From Sphingopyxis jiangsuensis (GTDB lineage Bacteria; Pseudomonadota; Alphaproteobacteria; Sphingomonadales; Sphingomonadaceae): a stretch of DNA of 64,000 nt. Made by a program: the position numbers and the translations under genes. The notes under the pieces were generated by a model that worked only from the letters and a program-made list of their open reading frames with translations, made no database searches and had not been told where the DNA came from. The stretch covers positions 496,001 through 560,000 of the forward strand of contig NZ_JAERPO010000001.1 of assembly GCF_016734905.1 (NCBI RefSeq), read 5' to 3'. This document shows, one piece after another, positions 46,257 through 55,022 of this stretch. Every line of letters begins with the position of its first letter. The stretch's first letter is position 1.

Positions 46257-49200
46257 CTAGCCGCGCACCCGGAAATCGCGTGGCGCAACGAGTGCGAGCG
46301 CGGGGTCCGTGATCCCCGCGACGCTTTCCAGCCGTGAAACCAGATCGGGGCCGAGCGCGAAGCCGCGCCCCAGATCGATACGAATCTCGTCGCCCGTATC
46401 GGGGTCCGGGGTGATCATCACGACGCGCCCGCGGGCGTCGTCGCGGCGTTCGAGCAGCCGCGCGATATCGTTTACCGCCTCGGCGAGTTCGACACGGCAG
46501 GTCAGCTCGAGCGCCGCGGTCGCGGCAATATCGGCCAGCGACTGCGCCCCGCGTACCGTCACGCGCGGCGTCTCTTCGCCTTCGAGCAGGTCGAGCTCGA
46601 CCGACAGCAGCGCGCAGCCGCCGTCGGCCGCCAGCGCCTCGAGCGTCTTGCCCGCCGCTTCGTCGAAACAGCTCGACTGGAACTGCCCGCTGCGGTCGGA
46701 CAGCGTCAGGTTGAGGAAGCGGTTGCCGCGCTGCGACACACGCGCACGCGCGCTTTCGACCATGGCCGCCATCACCATCGGGACGCGCGTTCCCGGCGTC
46801 ATTTCGACATTGTCGCAAATGTCTCCATAGCTGCGCGCGCCGCGCGCCGCGAGGATCGCCTGATATTGCTCGACCGGGTGCGCCGAGAAATAGAAACCGA
46901 ACGCTTCCTTTTCGCGCGTCATCCGTTCGGCGAGCGTCCACGGCTCGGCAGAGGGAAGCTGGAGGACGGGAGCCAGATCGACCTCGCCACCGAACAGCCC
47001 GCCCTGCCCCGTCGAGCGTTCGTGCGCCGAACTGCTGGCGCAGGCGAGCAGCGCCTCGGCGCCGGCGAAGGCGCGCGGGCGGTCGGGCTCGATAGAGTCG
47101 AACGCCCCGGCCGCTGCCAGCGCCTCGATTTGCCGTCGGTTGAGCATTTTCGGATCGATCCGCCCCGCAAAATCGTCGAGGCTCGCGAAATCGCCGCGCG
47201 CCTGCCGCTCGGCGACGAGCGCCTCCATCGCCTTTTCGCCGACGCCTTTCAGCGCGCCGAGCGCATAACGCACCGCCAGTCCCTCCTCGGTCCGGCTGAC
47301 CGAGAAATCGGCCTCGCTCTCGTTCACCGACGGCGGCGCAACCGCGATGTCGAGCCGCCGCATATCGTCGATGAACACCGACAATTTGTCGGTCTGATGA
47401 TTGTCGAACGACATCGACGCGGCGAAAAATTCGTGCGGATAATGCGCTTTCAGCCACGCTGTCTGGTACGACAGCAGCGCATAGGCCGCGGCATGGCTCT
47501 TGTTGAAGCCATAGCCCGCGAACTTGTCGATCAAGTCGAACAGCTCGTTCGCGGTCTTGGCGTCGATCTGGTTATGCTCGGCGCAGCCCGCGACAAAGGT
47601 TTCGCGCTGCGCGTCCATTTCGGCCTGGATCTTCTTGCCCATCGCGCGGCGGAGCAGGTCGGCGCCGCCGAGGCTGTAGCCCGCCAATATCTGCGCGGCC
47701 TGCATCACCTGTTCCTGATAGACGAAAATGCCATAGGTTTCGGCGAGGATGCCTTCGAGCAGCGGGTGCGGATAGGCGATCGGCTCGCGCCCGTTCTTGC
47801 GCGCGCCGAACAGCGGGATATTGTCCATCGGTCCCGGACGATAGAGCGCGACGAGCGCGACGATGTCGCCGAAATTGGTCGGCTTCACCGCCGACAGCGT
47901 GCGCCGCATCCCCTCGGATTCGAGCTGGAACACCCCGACCGTGTCGCCGCGCTGGAGCAGCTCGTACACGCCGGGATCGTCCCAGCCGAGCGTGTCGAGG
48001 TCGACGTCGATCCCGCGCAGCGCGAGCAGCCGCCGCGCTTCCTTGAGCACCGACAGCGTCTTGAGGCCGAGGAAGTCGAACTTCACCAGCCCCGCGGTCT
48101 CGACATATTTCATGTCGAACTGCGTCACCGGCATGTCCGAGCGCGGGTCGCGATAGAGCGGGACGAGCTGGTCGAGCGGCCGGTCGCCGATCACCACCCC
48201 CGCCGCGTGCGTCGAACTGTGCCGCGGCAGGCCTTCCAGCTGCCGCGCCATGTCGAACAGCCGCCGCACGCCGTCGTCCTGCTTATATTCGGTCATCAGC
48301 TCGGACACGCCGTTCAGCGCGCGTTCGAGCGTCCAGGGGTCGGTCGGGTGGTTCGGCACGAGCTTCGCGAGCCGGTCGACCTGGCCATAGCTCATCTGGA
48401 GCACGCGCCCCGTGTCCTTGAGCACCGCGCGCGCCTTCAGCTTCCCGAAGGTGATGATCTGCGCGACGGTATCGCGGCCATATTTCTCCTGCACATAGCG
48501 GATCACCTCGCCGCGCCGCGTTTCGCAGAAGTCGATGTCGAAGTCGGGCATCGACACGCGCTCGGGGTTCAGGAAGCGTTCGAACAGCAGGCCCAGTTTC
48601 AACGGGTCGAGGTCGGTGATCGTCAGCGCCCACGCGACGACGCTCCCCGCGCCCGACCCGCGCCCCGGTCCCACCGGAATGTCGTGCGCCTTCGCCCATT
48701 TGATGAAGTCGGCAACGATCAGGAAGTAACCGGGAAACCCCATTTGCGTGATGACGTCGACCTCGAAATCGAGCCGCTCGACATAGGCCTGCCGCTCCTC
48801 GTCCGTCAGCTCGGGATAGAGCGCCAGCCGCGCCGCCAGCCCGGCATGCGCGTCGGCCTTCAATTGCGCCGCCTCGCCCTCGCGGTCGCCCGCGAGGCTC
48901 GGCAGGATCGGCTTGCGCTTCGGCGCCATGAAGGCGCAGCGCTGCGCGACGACGAGCGTGTTGCGGATCGCCTCGGGCAGGTCCGAAAAGGCGTCCTCCA
49001 TCGCCTCGGCGGGCTTCAGCCACGCCTCGGGGCTCGACACGCGCCGGTCCTCGCTTTCGACATAGGCCGACTGCGCGATGCACAGCATCGCGTCGTGCGC
49101 GGGATGGAATTGCGGTTCGACGAAATTGGCCGGATTGGTCGCGACGAGCGGCAGCGCGCGCGCATAGGCCATGTCGATCAGCGCATCCTCGGCCGCCTTT

Positions 49201-49748
49201 TCCACCGCGTCGCCGCGCCGCGACAGTTCGATGTAGAGCCGGCCCGCGAACAGCGCCTCGAGCCGCTCGACATAATCGTCCGCCGCGGTCTTCTGCCCGT
49301 CGGCGAGCAGCCGCGCGAGCGCGCCCTCGCCGCCGCCGGTCAAACAGATCAGCCCGTCGGTGCGTCCGGCCATGTCGGCGAGCGCGACATGCGGGTCATG
49401 CTCGATCGGTCGCCCGAGGTGCGCCGCCGACACCAGCGCGCACAGATTGTCGTATCCGGTGTCGTCCTGCGCATAGAGCGCGATCCAGTCGATCAGCGGC
49501 GCCCCGCTCGCGAGCCGCTGTCCCGGCCGCGCGACGCTGAGCAGCGCGCCGACGATCGGCTGCACCCCCGCCGCGGTGCACGCGTCGCCAAAGGCCATGA
49601 CGCCGTACAGCCCGTTGCGGTCGGCGACCGCCACCGCGGGAAATCCCCGCTCGCGCGCCGCCTTGGCAACCGCCTTGGGGTCGATCGCCCCTTCGAGCAT
49701 CGTGTAACTGGAAAAGACGCGCAGGGGGACAAAGGGGCTGTAGGCCAT
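46257..49748 (-). CDS. dnaE: DNA polymerase III alpha subunit
   Basis: Replicative polymerase of 1163 residues. PHP domain at the N-terminus (VFSSYTMLEGAIDPK), palm region with catalytic acids in PDFDIDFCETRRGEVI near residue 410, GRGSGAGSVVAWAL near 373, and C-terminal OB and tau-binding segments. It starts MAYSPFVPLRVFSSYTMLEG. DnaE2 (error-prone) lacks the complete PHP and is not this gene. It is close to lolDE, as in many alphaproteobacteria. Its length and motifs indicate the main replicase. Confidence 0.97.
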   Translation of the reverse strand: MAYSPFVPLRVFSSYTMLEGAIDPKAVAKAARERGFPAVAVADRNGLYGVMAFGDACTAAGVQPIVGALLSVARPGQRLASGAPLIDWIALYAQDDTGYDNLCALVSAAHLGRPIEHDPHVALADMAGRTDGLICLTGGGEGALARLLADGQKTAADDYVERLEALFAGRLYIELSRRGDAVEKAAEDALIDMAYARALPLVATNPANFVEPQFHPAHDAMLCIAQSAYVESEDRRVSSPEAWLKPAEAMEDAFSDLPEAIRNTLVVAQRCAFMAPKRKPILPSLAGDREGEAAQLKADAHAGLAARLALYPELTDEERQAYVERLDFEVDVITQMGFPGYFLIVADFIKWAKAHDIPVGPGRGSGAGSVVAWALTITDLDPLKLGLLFERFLNPERVSMPDFDIDFCETRRGEVIRYVQEKYGRDTVAQIITFGKLKARAVLKDTGRVLQMSYGQVDRLAKLVPNHPTDPWTLERALNGVSELMTEYKQDDGVRRLFDMARQLEGLPRHSSTHAAGVVIGDRPLDQLVPLYRDPRSDMPVTQFDMKYVETAGLVKFDFLGLKTLSVLKEARRLLALRGIDVDLDTLGWDDPGVYELLQRGDTVGVFQLESEGMRRTLSAVKPTNFGDIVALVALYRPGPMDNIPLFGARKNGREPIAYPHPLLEGILAETYGIFVYQEQVMQAAQILAGYSLGGADLLRRAMGKKIQAEMDAQRETFVAGCAEHNQIDAKTANELFDLIDKFAGYGFNKSHAAAYALLSYQTAWLKAHYPHEFFAASMSFDNHQTDKLSVFIDDMRRLDIAVAPPSVNESEADFSVSRTEEGLAVRYALGALKGVGEKAMEALVAERQARGDFASLDDFAGRIDPKMLNRRQIEALAAAGAFDSIEPDRPRAFAGAEALLACASSSAHERSTGQGGLFGGEVDLAPVLQLPSAEPWTLAERMTREKEAFGFYFSAHPVEQYQAILAARGARSYGDICDNVEMTPGTRVPMVMAAMVESARARVSQRGNRFLNLTLSDRSGQFQSSCFDEAAGKTLEALAADGGCALLSVELDLLEGEETPRVTVRGAQSLADIAATAALELTCRVELAEAVNDIARLLERRDDARGRVVMITPDPDTGDEIRIDLGRGFALGPDLVSRLESVAGITDPALALVAPRDFRVRG

Positions 49749-49802
49749 GACGGGACGCTAACGCCGCTCTCGTGATTCGACCACCGCCACGTTTCACAAA
49801 TT

Positions 49803-49895
49803 CGTCATTGCGAGGAGCGCAGCGACGAAGCAATCTCCAGCCCATACCCTCGTCGGACCAAGGCTGGAGATTGCTTCGCTGCGCTCGCAATGACG
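49803..49895. repeat. Long inverted repeat, CGTCATTGCGAG family
   Basis: CGTCATTGCGAGGAGCGCAG with matching GCTGCGCTCGCAATGACG at the other end; arms of about 35 bases, with the centre CCAGCCCATACCC...GGCTGG. It lies between dnaE and the glutathione peroxidase gene. This sequence type is a common dispersed intergenic element in sphingomonads. Confidence 0.8.
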
Positions 49896-49906
49896 AGGAA
49901 CAGAAT

Positions 49907-50383
49907 CTACCCCAGCAGCGCCTCGATCTCCTTGCGCAAATGTTCGGGCTTGGTCGTCGGCGCGTGGCGCGACACGACCTTGCCGTCGCGGTCGACCAGG
50001 AATTTGGTGAAATTCCACTTGATCCCGCTTCCCAGCAGCCCGCCCTTTTCCTGTTTCAGATGCTTGAAGATCGGGTCGGCGTCCGATCCGTTGACGTCGA
50101 TTTTCGCCATCACCGGAAAGGTCACGTCATAGGTCAGCGTGCAAAAATTCGCGATCTCGTCCGCATCGCCCGGTTCCTGCGCGCCGAACTGGTTGCACGG
50201 GAAAGCCAGTATCTCGAACCCCCGGTCCTTGTAGTCGCGATAGATTTCCTCGAGCCCCTCATATTGCGGCGTGAAACCGCATTTCGACGCGGTGTTGACG
50301 ATCAGCAGCACCTTGCCGCGATAATCGGCGAGCGACTGCGCCCCCCCGCCCGGCAGCGGCGCCGAAAAATCATAAAGGCTCAT
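49907..50383 (-). CDS. Glutathione peroxidase
   Basis: Reduces hydroperoxides with thiols. It has 158 residues with the peroxidatic Cys in VNTASKCGFTPQYEG near residue 35, FPCNQFGAQEPG near residue 62 and WNFTKFLVDRDG with catalytic Trp near 125. It is a Cys, not selenocysteine, enzyme; such forms often use thioredoxin. No signal peptide. The ATG follows the stop of the secreted protein gene after one base. Confidence 0.94.
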   Translation of the reverse strand: MSLYDFSAPLPGGGAQSLADYRGKVLLIVNTASKCGFTPQYEGLEEIYRDYKDRGFEILAFPCNQFGAQEPGDADEIANFCTLTYDVTFPVMAKIDVNGSDADPIFKHLKQEKGGLLGSGIKWNFTKFLVDRDGKVVSRHAPTTKPEHLRKEIEALLG

Positions 50384-50384
50384 C

Positions 50385-50930
50385 TCATTTCTCCCCGGAT
50401 GTTCGTTGTCTGTAGATGAAATCGAAACTCGTCGCCCATGTCAGCCCGTGGTCGGTCGACCGCTCGCCATGCTGGCGCACCGACCCGTCGTCCGCGCGCG
50501 AATAGGTCATGCGGATCAGCGCATCCTGCCCCTGCCCCACGACGTTCGGCCACAGTCCGGTCAGCACCATCTTGCCGTCCGCGACCCCGCCGTCGAAATC
50601 GACGCGCGTTCCCGAACTGTCGACCCACGCCTGCCGCCATTGGCGGCGCTCGCGGTCGTAAAGGCTGAACGACCCGCCGCCCCCGCCCGACCGTGGTTTC
50701 CAGGTCTCGCGGATCGCGCAGCCGCCGAACATCGCCTCGATGCTGCTCGTCGCGACCTGCGTGTCGCTGCCGTTCGGAAAGACGTCCCACTCGCCGACCC
50801 AGAAATCGAACGCGCGGTGTTCGGCGCTCGTGCAGGCGGGCGGCGGCGGTGTCGGCGGCGTTTGCGCCGTCGCGGCGGCAGGCCAGATCAGCGCCGCGAC
50901 GGCGAGCGCGCGATAATGTCGATTACGCAT
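50385..50930 (-). CDS. Secreted protein of unknown function (DUF1579-like)
   Basis: A 181-residue exported protein. The signal peptide ends near AATAQTPP, followed by a Pro-rich linker and a beta-rich domain opening with AFDFWVGEWDVF, the typical start of a lipocalin-like family in which WxxGxWxV recurs. Two Cys (CTSAEH and GGCAIRE) may pair. Start ATG at 50930 with AAGGGGG upstream. Not assigned further. It is followed by glutathione peroxidase with one base between. Confidence 0.72.
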   Translation of the reverse strand: MRNRHYRALAVAALIWPAAATAQTPPTPPPPACTSAEHRAFDFWVGEWDVFPNGSDTQVATSSIEAMFGGCAIRETWKPRSGGGGGSFSLYDRERRQWRQAWVDSSGTRVDFDGGVADGKMVLTGLWPNVVGQGQDALIRMTYSRADDGSVRQHGERSTDHGLTWATSFDFIYRQRTSGEK

Positions 50931-50960
50931 ATGCACCCCCTTCGCCCCGGAGGTTGCAGC

Positions 50961-51638
50961 CTAGGCCTCTATGCGCCCCTCGTGCAAGCGCAGCACGCGG
51001 TCCATCCGCGCCGCGAGCCGTTCGTTGTGCGTCGCGACGAGCGCTGCCGATCCATGATCGCGCACCAGCTTCATGAACTGGTCGAACACGCGGTCGGCGG
51101 TCGCCTCGTCCAGATTGCCCGTCGGCTCGTCGGCGAGGACGAGCAGCGGCCGGTTCGCCAGCGCACGCGCGACGGCGACGCGCTGCTGCTCGCCGCCCGA
51201 CAGCTTGCTCGGCTTGTGGTGCAGCCTTTCGGCAAGCCCCAGCCGGGCGAGCAGGTCGGCCGCGCGCTCCTCGGCCTCGGCCTGCGGCGCGCCACGGATC
51301 AGCTGCGGCAGCACGACATTCTCGATGGCGTTGAAGTCGGGAAGCAGATGGTGGAACTGATAGACAAAGCCGATCTTCTCGCGCCGCGTCTTCGTCCGGT
51401 TGCCCTGGTCGATGCGCGTCACATCCTCGCCGTCGATGCGGATCACGCCTTCGAAGCCGCCTTCGAGCAGCCCGACCGCCTGCAACATCGTCGACTTGCC
51501 CGACCCCGACGGACCGAGCAGCGCGACAATCTCGCCGCGCTTCAGCGCCGCGTCGACGCCGCGCAGCACGTCGATCGTCACCTCGCCCTGCACAAAGCTG
51601 CGCTTCAGGCCGACCAGTTCGAGCGCCAGATCACTCAT
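50961..51638 (-). CDS. lolD: Lipoprotein-releasing system ATP-binding protein LolD
   Basis: ABC ATPase of the Lol machine that extracts lipoproteins from the inner membrane for delivery to the outer membrane. It has 225 residues: Walker [12 protein letters not shown] near 41, Q-loop [10 protein letters not shown] near 92, signature [15 protein letters not shown] near 145 and Walker [14 protein letters not shown] near 165. It overlaps lolE by 8 bp, so the two form an operon. Confidence 0.95.
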   Translation of the reverse strand: MSDLALELVGLKRSFVQGEVTIDVLRGVDAALKRGEIVALLGPSGSGKSTMLQAVGLLEGGFEGVIRIDGEDVTRIDQGNRTKTRREKIGFVYQFHHLLPDFNAIENVVLPQLIRGAPQAEAEERAADLLARLGLAERLHHKPSKLSGGEQQRVAVARALANRPLLVLADEPTGNLDEATADRVFDQFMKLVRDHGSAALVATHNERLAARMDRVLRLHEGRIEA

Positions 51639-52881
51639 AACGCAGCACCTGCACGGGGTCGGTATTCGCCGCCTTGAACGCCGGATAGAGCGTCGCGATG
51701 AAACTGAAGAGGATGACCATCACCGAAATGCCGATAATCTCGAACGGATCGGGCTTCGACGGCAGTTCGGTCAGAAAGCGGATAGAGGGGTCCCATAGCG
51801 GCTGGCCGGTGATCCACTCCATCGACCGCACGACATTCTGGCGGATCGACAACAGCCCGAACCCGATGAGCAGCCCCATCGCGGTCCCCGCGACGCCGAT
51901 CGACAGGCCGATCGCGATAAAGACGCGCATCACCGAATCGCGCGTCGCGCCCATCGTCCGCAGGATCGCAATGTCGCGCATCTTCGCGCGCACCAGCATG
52001 ATCAGCGAAGAGACGATGTTGAACGAAGCGACAAGGATGATCAGCGACAGGATGACGAACATCGCGACGCGCTCGATCGCCAGCGCCTCGAACAGGCTGC
52101 TGTTCATCTGCCGCCAGTCCGAAACCACCGCCTGCGCCGCGACCTTTTCGGCGAGCGGCTGCAATATTTCGCCGACGCGGTCGGGATCGGCCGTCTTGAC
52201 CTCGATCATCCCCACCGTGTCGCCGATCAGGAGGAGGAGCTGTGCATCCTCCATCGGCATCACGACATAGAGCTTGTCGAAATCATAGACGCCGATCTCG
52301 AACACCGCCGACACGCGATAGCTGATCTCGCGCGGCACCGTGCCAAAGGGCGTCGAACGTCCGGCGGGATTGATGATCGTGATGTTCGACCCGACCGTCG
52401 CGCCCAGGTTGCGCGCCAGTTCGGACCCGATCGCGACATTCCCCGACCCCGGCGTCAGCGAACGCAGGTTGCCCTGCAAGACCTTGCCCCCCAGCACGTC
52501 GTTGCGGCGAATATCCTCGACCGTCATCCCGCGCAGCAAAATGCCTTCGACGCGCCCCGAAAAGGTCGTGAGCAGGGGCTGCTCGATCAAGGGCGTCGCC
52601 GACACCACCTCGGGCGTCGCCTCCGCCTCTTTCAGCACGTCGCGCCAGTCGTCCAGCCGCCCGCCAAAGCCCTGAACGACCGCATGGCCGTTCAGCCCGA
52701 CGATCTTGTCGAACAGATCGGCGCGCACGCCGTTCATCACGCTCATCACGATGACGAGCGCCGCAACGCCCAGCGTCACCGCGACAAAGCTGAACGCCGC
52801 GGCGACGAAGATGAAACCTTCGCCGCGTTGGGGGAGCATATAGCGTTTGAAGATAGTGCGCTCATAGGATCGCAGGATCAT
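51631..52881 (-). CDS. lolE: Lipoprotein-releasing system permease LolC/LolE
   Basis: Membrane subunit of the Lol transporter. It has 416 residues: one N-terminal transmembrane segment near 25-50, a large periplasmic domain (about 50-260), then three segments near 270-300, 318-345 and 375-405, as in the MacB/FtsX family. The sequence [26 protein letters not shown] is the coupling loop next to the ATPase. Many alphaproteobacteria have one such permease gene serving both C and E roles; the call between LolC and LolE is not possible. proS, often found just upstream, is absent here. Confidence 0.93.
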   Translation of the reverse strand: MILRSYERTIFKRYMLPQRGEGFIFVAAAFSFVAVTLGVAALVIVMSVMNGVRADLFDKIVGLNGHAVVQGFGGRLDDWRDVLKEAEATPEVVSATPLIEQPLLTTFSGRVEGILLRGMTVEDIRRNDVLGGKVLQGNLRSLTPGSGNVAIGSELARNLGATVGSNITIINPAGRSTPFGTVPREISYRVSAVFEIGVYDFDKLYVVMPMEDAQLLLLIGDTVGMIEVKTADPDRVGEILQPLAEKVAAQAVVSDWRQMNSSLFEALAIERVAMFVILSLIILVASFNIVSSLIMLVRAKMRDIAILRTMGATRDSVMRVFIAIGLSIGVAGTAMGLLIGFGLLSIRQNVVRSMEWITGQPLWDPSIRFLTELPSKPDPFEIIGISVMVILFSFIATLYPAFKAANTDPVQVLRYE

Positions 52882-52975
52882 GCGGCGGCCGGCCTTTCAG
52901 GCGCAACGGACGTTGCGGTCATGCCGGTGCTTTAGGGAGCGGCCGCGCCGCTGGCAATAAGCCGCGATGCACGCC

Positions 52976-53000
52976 GATGTTGCGAGCGAATCGCAACATC
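52976..53000. repeat. Perfect 10-bp inverted repeat with 5-base loop
   Basis: GATGTTGCGA-gcgaa-TCGCAACATC. It lies 95 bp before the lolE start, in the promoter region for lolE on the minus strand. It could be an RNA hairpin or operator; the T-run needed for a terminator is missing. Confidence 0.5.
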
Positions 53001-53176
53001 TGTTGCCAATCGGCCACAGGGCTGGGCAAAACCGCGCGCCAACTGCTTGCCAGAGGGTGACAAGGCGCCCTCCATTGCCTAGCCAAACGCTTCTGGTTCA
53101 ACGCGGCCCAAAGGCCCGGCTCCAGGGAGTGCAGGTCCTTCGCCGGCCTGCGCACAAGGGGGATGGCGAGTGTTCG

Positions 53177-53221
53177 TCACAGGCGCCCGGGTTTTGCGAA
53201 AGCGAAGCCCGGGCGTTGTGA
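53177..53221. repeat. Long hairpin with GAAA tetraloop
   Basis: A 14-bp stem (CGCCCGGGTTTTGC / GCGAAGCCCGGGCG, including two G-T wobbles) closed by GAAA at 53184-53215, with extra TCACA/TGTGA arms outside. On the plus-strand RNA the loop is a stable GNRA tetraloop. Position in a non-coding region suggests a dispersed repeat or a structured RNA. Confidence 0.5.
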
Positions 53222-53283
53222 TTCTGGCGCAAAGCATCGCAATGACGGCTTTGGGGTGGGAGCGGGCGTTAGCATGACCATAG

Positions 53284-53408
53284 GCCCTCCCCTTCAGGGG
53301 AGGGCAGCGAGACTTGCGAACTTGTTCGCTAGTCGCAGCGGGTGGGGGCCATCGGCCTTGCGCAAGGTCGATAGCCCCCACCCCAACCCCTCCCCTGAAG
53401 GGGAGGGG
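53284..53408. repeat. GCCCTCCCCTTC dispersed repeat
   Basis: Two hairpins of the CCCCTCCC(C)TTCAGGGGAGGG type (53284-53305 and 53383-53408) flank an inner inverted repeat GGTGGGGGCC / GCCCCCACC. This 125-base unit resembles dispersed elements of sphingomonad genomes. Confidence 0.6.
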
Positions 53409-53411
53409 CTT

Positions 53412-53488
53412 AAACGGCCGCAATCGGTCGTTTGCAGCCATTACCCCCAGATCCGCAGTGAACGGCCGATATGGGGTGGGGAGCCGAC
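53412..53488. repeat. AACGTCCGCAA unit, copy A
   Basis: Diverged first copy of a repeat that starts near (A)AACGNCCGCAA-NNGGTCG and ends GGGGTGGGNAGCNGAC. Copies B (54011-54087), C (54501-54624) and partial D (54888-54921) lie nearby. This copy ends 8 bases before the stop of the orphan gene 53497-53976. Confidence 0.6.
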
Positions 53489-53496
53489 GTCTGAAC

Positions 53497-53976
53497 TCAG
53501 CGCTGGGACCTCAGGTACTTAACTGTATCAACGCATCGATCAATCGGCGAACGAGTTAAAAAATCTTCGCCGAATGTTGCGGTCCATTCGGATATTCCGT
53601 CAGGCAACCCATTCAGAAGAAAACGAATTTTCCTGAAAAAATCGGGATCGACGACACCCTCAATTATCACCGAAGAGGCAGTGATCGACGGAAAGTTCGC
53701 GATTGGTATGCTTGTCGCGAAGTCTACAAATTTAAATCTCGTTGAAGGTGGGCGAAGGCGCTGAAGGTCTTTCTCGAAGATCGCTAGTAAATCGCCGATG
53801 ACCAACCGCTCTTGCGTTGTTCCCCCAAGCAACCGCTTCGAACGTGGCAAGAACATTTTCCAAGTTTCGCCGCGTTCGAATAAAAGACAGTCAAAGTGCT
53901 GAAACGAGACCACTTCCAAATTGCTCTGGCTTGCGAGGTGTGCGGCTAACGTGCGCTGCATTTCGCTTACCCCCAT
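53497..53976 (-). CDS. Orphan hypothetical protein with low-GC composition
   Basis: A 159-residue soluble protein with no recognisable motif: Phe-rich, with a run of short helices (IFEKDLQRLRPPS, FFRKIRFLLNGLPDG). Base composition is visibly less GC-rich than neighbouring genes, with AT-rich codons at many positions, suggesting recent acquisition. It is bounded by AACGTCCGCAA-unit repeats on both sides (copies A and B). The alternative start at 53961 would remove five residues. Function not known. Confidence 0.5.
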   Translation of the reverse strand: MGVSEMQRTLAAHLASQSNLEVVSFQHFDCLLFERGETWKMFLPRSKRLLGGTTQERLVIGDLLAIFEKDLQRLRPPSTRFKFVDFATSIPIANFPSITASSVIIEGVVDPDFFRKIRFLLNGLPDGISEWTATFGEDFLTRSPIDRCVDTVKYLRSQR

Positions 53977-54010
53977 ATTTCGATCGCCCTAGACTTATCG
54001 ATTAAAAGGC

Positions 54011-54087
54011 GAACGTCCGCAACTGGTCGTTTCCAGAGATTCGCTCCAGATCGTTGGCGAACGACGGGAATGGGGTGGGAAGCGGAC
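54011..54087. repeat. AACGTCCGCAA unit, copy B
   Basis: Starts GAACGTCCGCAACTGGTCG and ends GGGGTGGGAAGCGGAC. It lies between the divergent orphan genes at 53497 and 54143. Of all copies it agrees best with copy A over its whole length. Confidence 0.7.
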
Positions 54088-54142
54088 ACGGCCCATTAGG
54101 GATTTTTCTCCATGGGTCAGGGAAACGCTCGGGAGTAAACAT

Positions 54143-54502
54143 GTGCTTCACCGGTTAATTGTGGGCTTGGCTGCACTGTCGATTGCTTCTCCTGCGTTGG
54201 CCGAAGTCGCCGACAAGGAGCCGTCAGTCGGCGGAATGTGGGCTTGGGCGCTCAGCGTCAACGTGGTAGCACTCCTATTGGAAATGTTGCGGCCACGTCT
54301 CGGACTACTCGTGGTTCCCTTCGCAGCGTTATCTGCGTGGGCGATGCACCTGGAGCTTTCCGACCCATACGTTGGTCCCGCTATTTTGAAGGAGCTTGGG
54401 CCAAGCTACGTCAGAATGAGCTATATGAGTATTGCGGTCGAGTTGCTCGGACCCATGCTGCTTGTGCTGCTGTTTGAAATAGTTCGACGCCGAAGGGCTT
54501 AA
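54143..54502 (+). CDS. Orphan small membrane protein
   Basis: A 119-residue protein. It has an N-terminal signal-like segment ending near SPALAEV and about three further hydrophobic segments (near residues 35-50, 52-70 and 92-114), ending in an RRRR cluster. GTG at 54143 is the start, with GGGAG upstream; the overlapping ATG at 54141 gives only five codons. Composition is lower in GC than the surroundings. Its TAA is merged with the start of repeat copy C. No family recognised. Confidence 0.5.
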   Translation: MLHRLIVGLAALSIASPALAEVADKEPSVGGMWAWALSVNVVALLLEMLRPRLGLLVVPFAALSAWAMHLELSDPYVGPAILKELGPSYVRMSYMSIAVELLGPMLLVLLFEIVRRRRA

Positions 54503-54624
54503 CGTCCGCAATTGGTCGCTAGCTGCCATTTGCGGCCAACCTGGCTTCAATGACCGGAATCGACCGATTCACGTCATTGCGACCAGATCGGGAGCGAATG
54601 GGGAAAACGGGGTGGAAAGCGGAC
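54501..54624. repeat. AACGTCCGCAA unit, copy C
   Basis: AACGTCCGCAATTGGTCG at its start and GGGGTGGAAAGCGGAC at its end; the central part is about 45 bases longer than in A and B and includes CGTCATTGCGAC. It begins at the stop of the orphan membrane gene. Confidence 0.6.
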
Positions 54625-54639
54625 TTGCCCACTTGGTTT

Positions 54640-54712
54640 CGTCATCCCGGACTTGATCCGGGATCCACGACGAGGGGGCGGCTATGGATCCCGGATCAAG
54701 TCCGGGATGACG
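54640..54712. repeat. Dispersed palindromic repeat, GGACTTGATCCGG family
   Basis: CGTCATCCCGGACTTGATCC...GGATCAAGTCCGGGATGACG; 73 bases with strong mirror symmetry. Its nearest relative is at 43280-43350; shorter CGTCATCCCGGC forms occur at 4794 and 22215. Confidence 0.8.
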
Positions 54713-54748
54713 ATGAAATAAAGGATCGCGATCGCTCGCCAGCGGCCC

Positions 54749-54888
54749 TCAATCCTCCCTGTCGCGCAGCGATGGGGAGGTGGCAGCGCGCAGCGCTGAC
54801 GGAGGGGCAATAACGCAACGCCGCCGCCCCTCCACCACCGCCTGCGGCGGCGGTCCCCCTCCCCATGCCTGCGGCACAGGGAGGATCG
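54749..54888. repeat. CCTCCCTGT/ACAGGGAGG inverted repeat
   Basis: AATCCTCCCTGTCGCGCAGCG and, at the far end, CTGCGGCACAGGGAGGATCG, with inner GGGGAGG/CCTCCCC and CGGAGGGGC/GCCCCTCC arms. A 140-base nested palindromic element. Confidence 0.65.
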
Positions 54889-55022
54889 AACGTCCGCAAC
54901 CGGTCGCTACCAGACGCTCGCAATGCTGAACTTGTTTCAGCATCCATGGCCTGAACTCTCGCTCAGTGCGGCGTCGAAGGACAAGGCAGGCCATGTTCCT
55001 CGAAACAGGTTCAGGGTGACGC
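54888..55022. repeat. Partial AACGTCCGCAA unit D and TGCTGAACTTGTTTCAGCA element
   Basis: A truncated unit (AACGTCCGCAACCGGTCGCT) runs into a second repeat with TGCTGAACTTGTTTCAGCA and a far CGAAACAGGTTCAG arm. Both are common types of sphingomonad intergenic repeat; the join looks like one element inserted in another. Confidence 0.55.

Larger units (their letters stand above)
52882..53496. other. Gene-free repeat-rich region upstream of lolE
   Basis: 615 bp without a convincing gene. It contains a perfect 10-bp inverted repeat (52976-53000), a long GNRA-capped hairpin (53177-53221), a GCCCTCCCC/GGGGAGGG hairpin repeat (53284-53408) and one copy of the AACGTCCGCAA unit (53412-53488). ORFs in it cross the repeats and have no homologous features. 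Confidence 0.7.

Noticed and set aside
53079..53441. 120-residue ORF on the minus strand
   Set aside because: It runs through several dispersed repeats, and its amino acid sequence is a translation of them. No start signal and no protein features.
53412..54624. Integron attC-like array
   Set aside because: Copy C happens to start GCTTAAC, which fits the RYYYAAC core, but copies A, B and D do not, and the two genes face opposite ways. There is no integrase. I keep the repeat unit but not the attC reading.
53281..55022. CRISPR array
   Set aside because: Repeats here are palindromic, of several unrelated kinds, with irregular spacing and no unique equal-length spacers; there are no cas genes.
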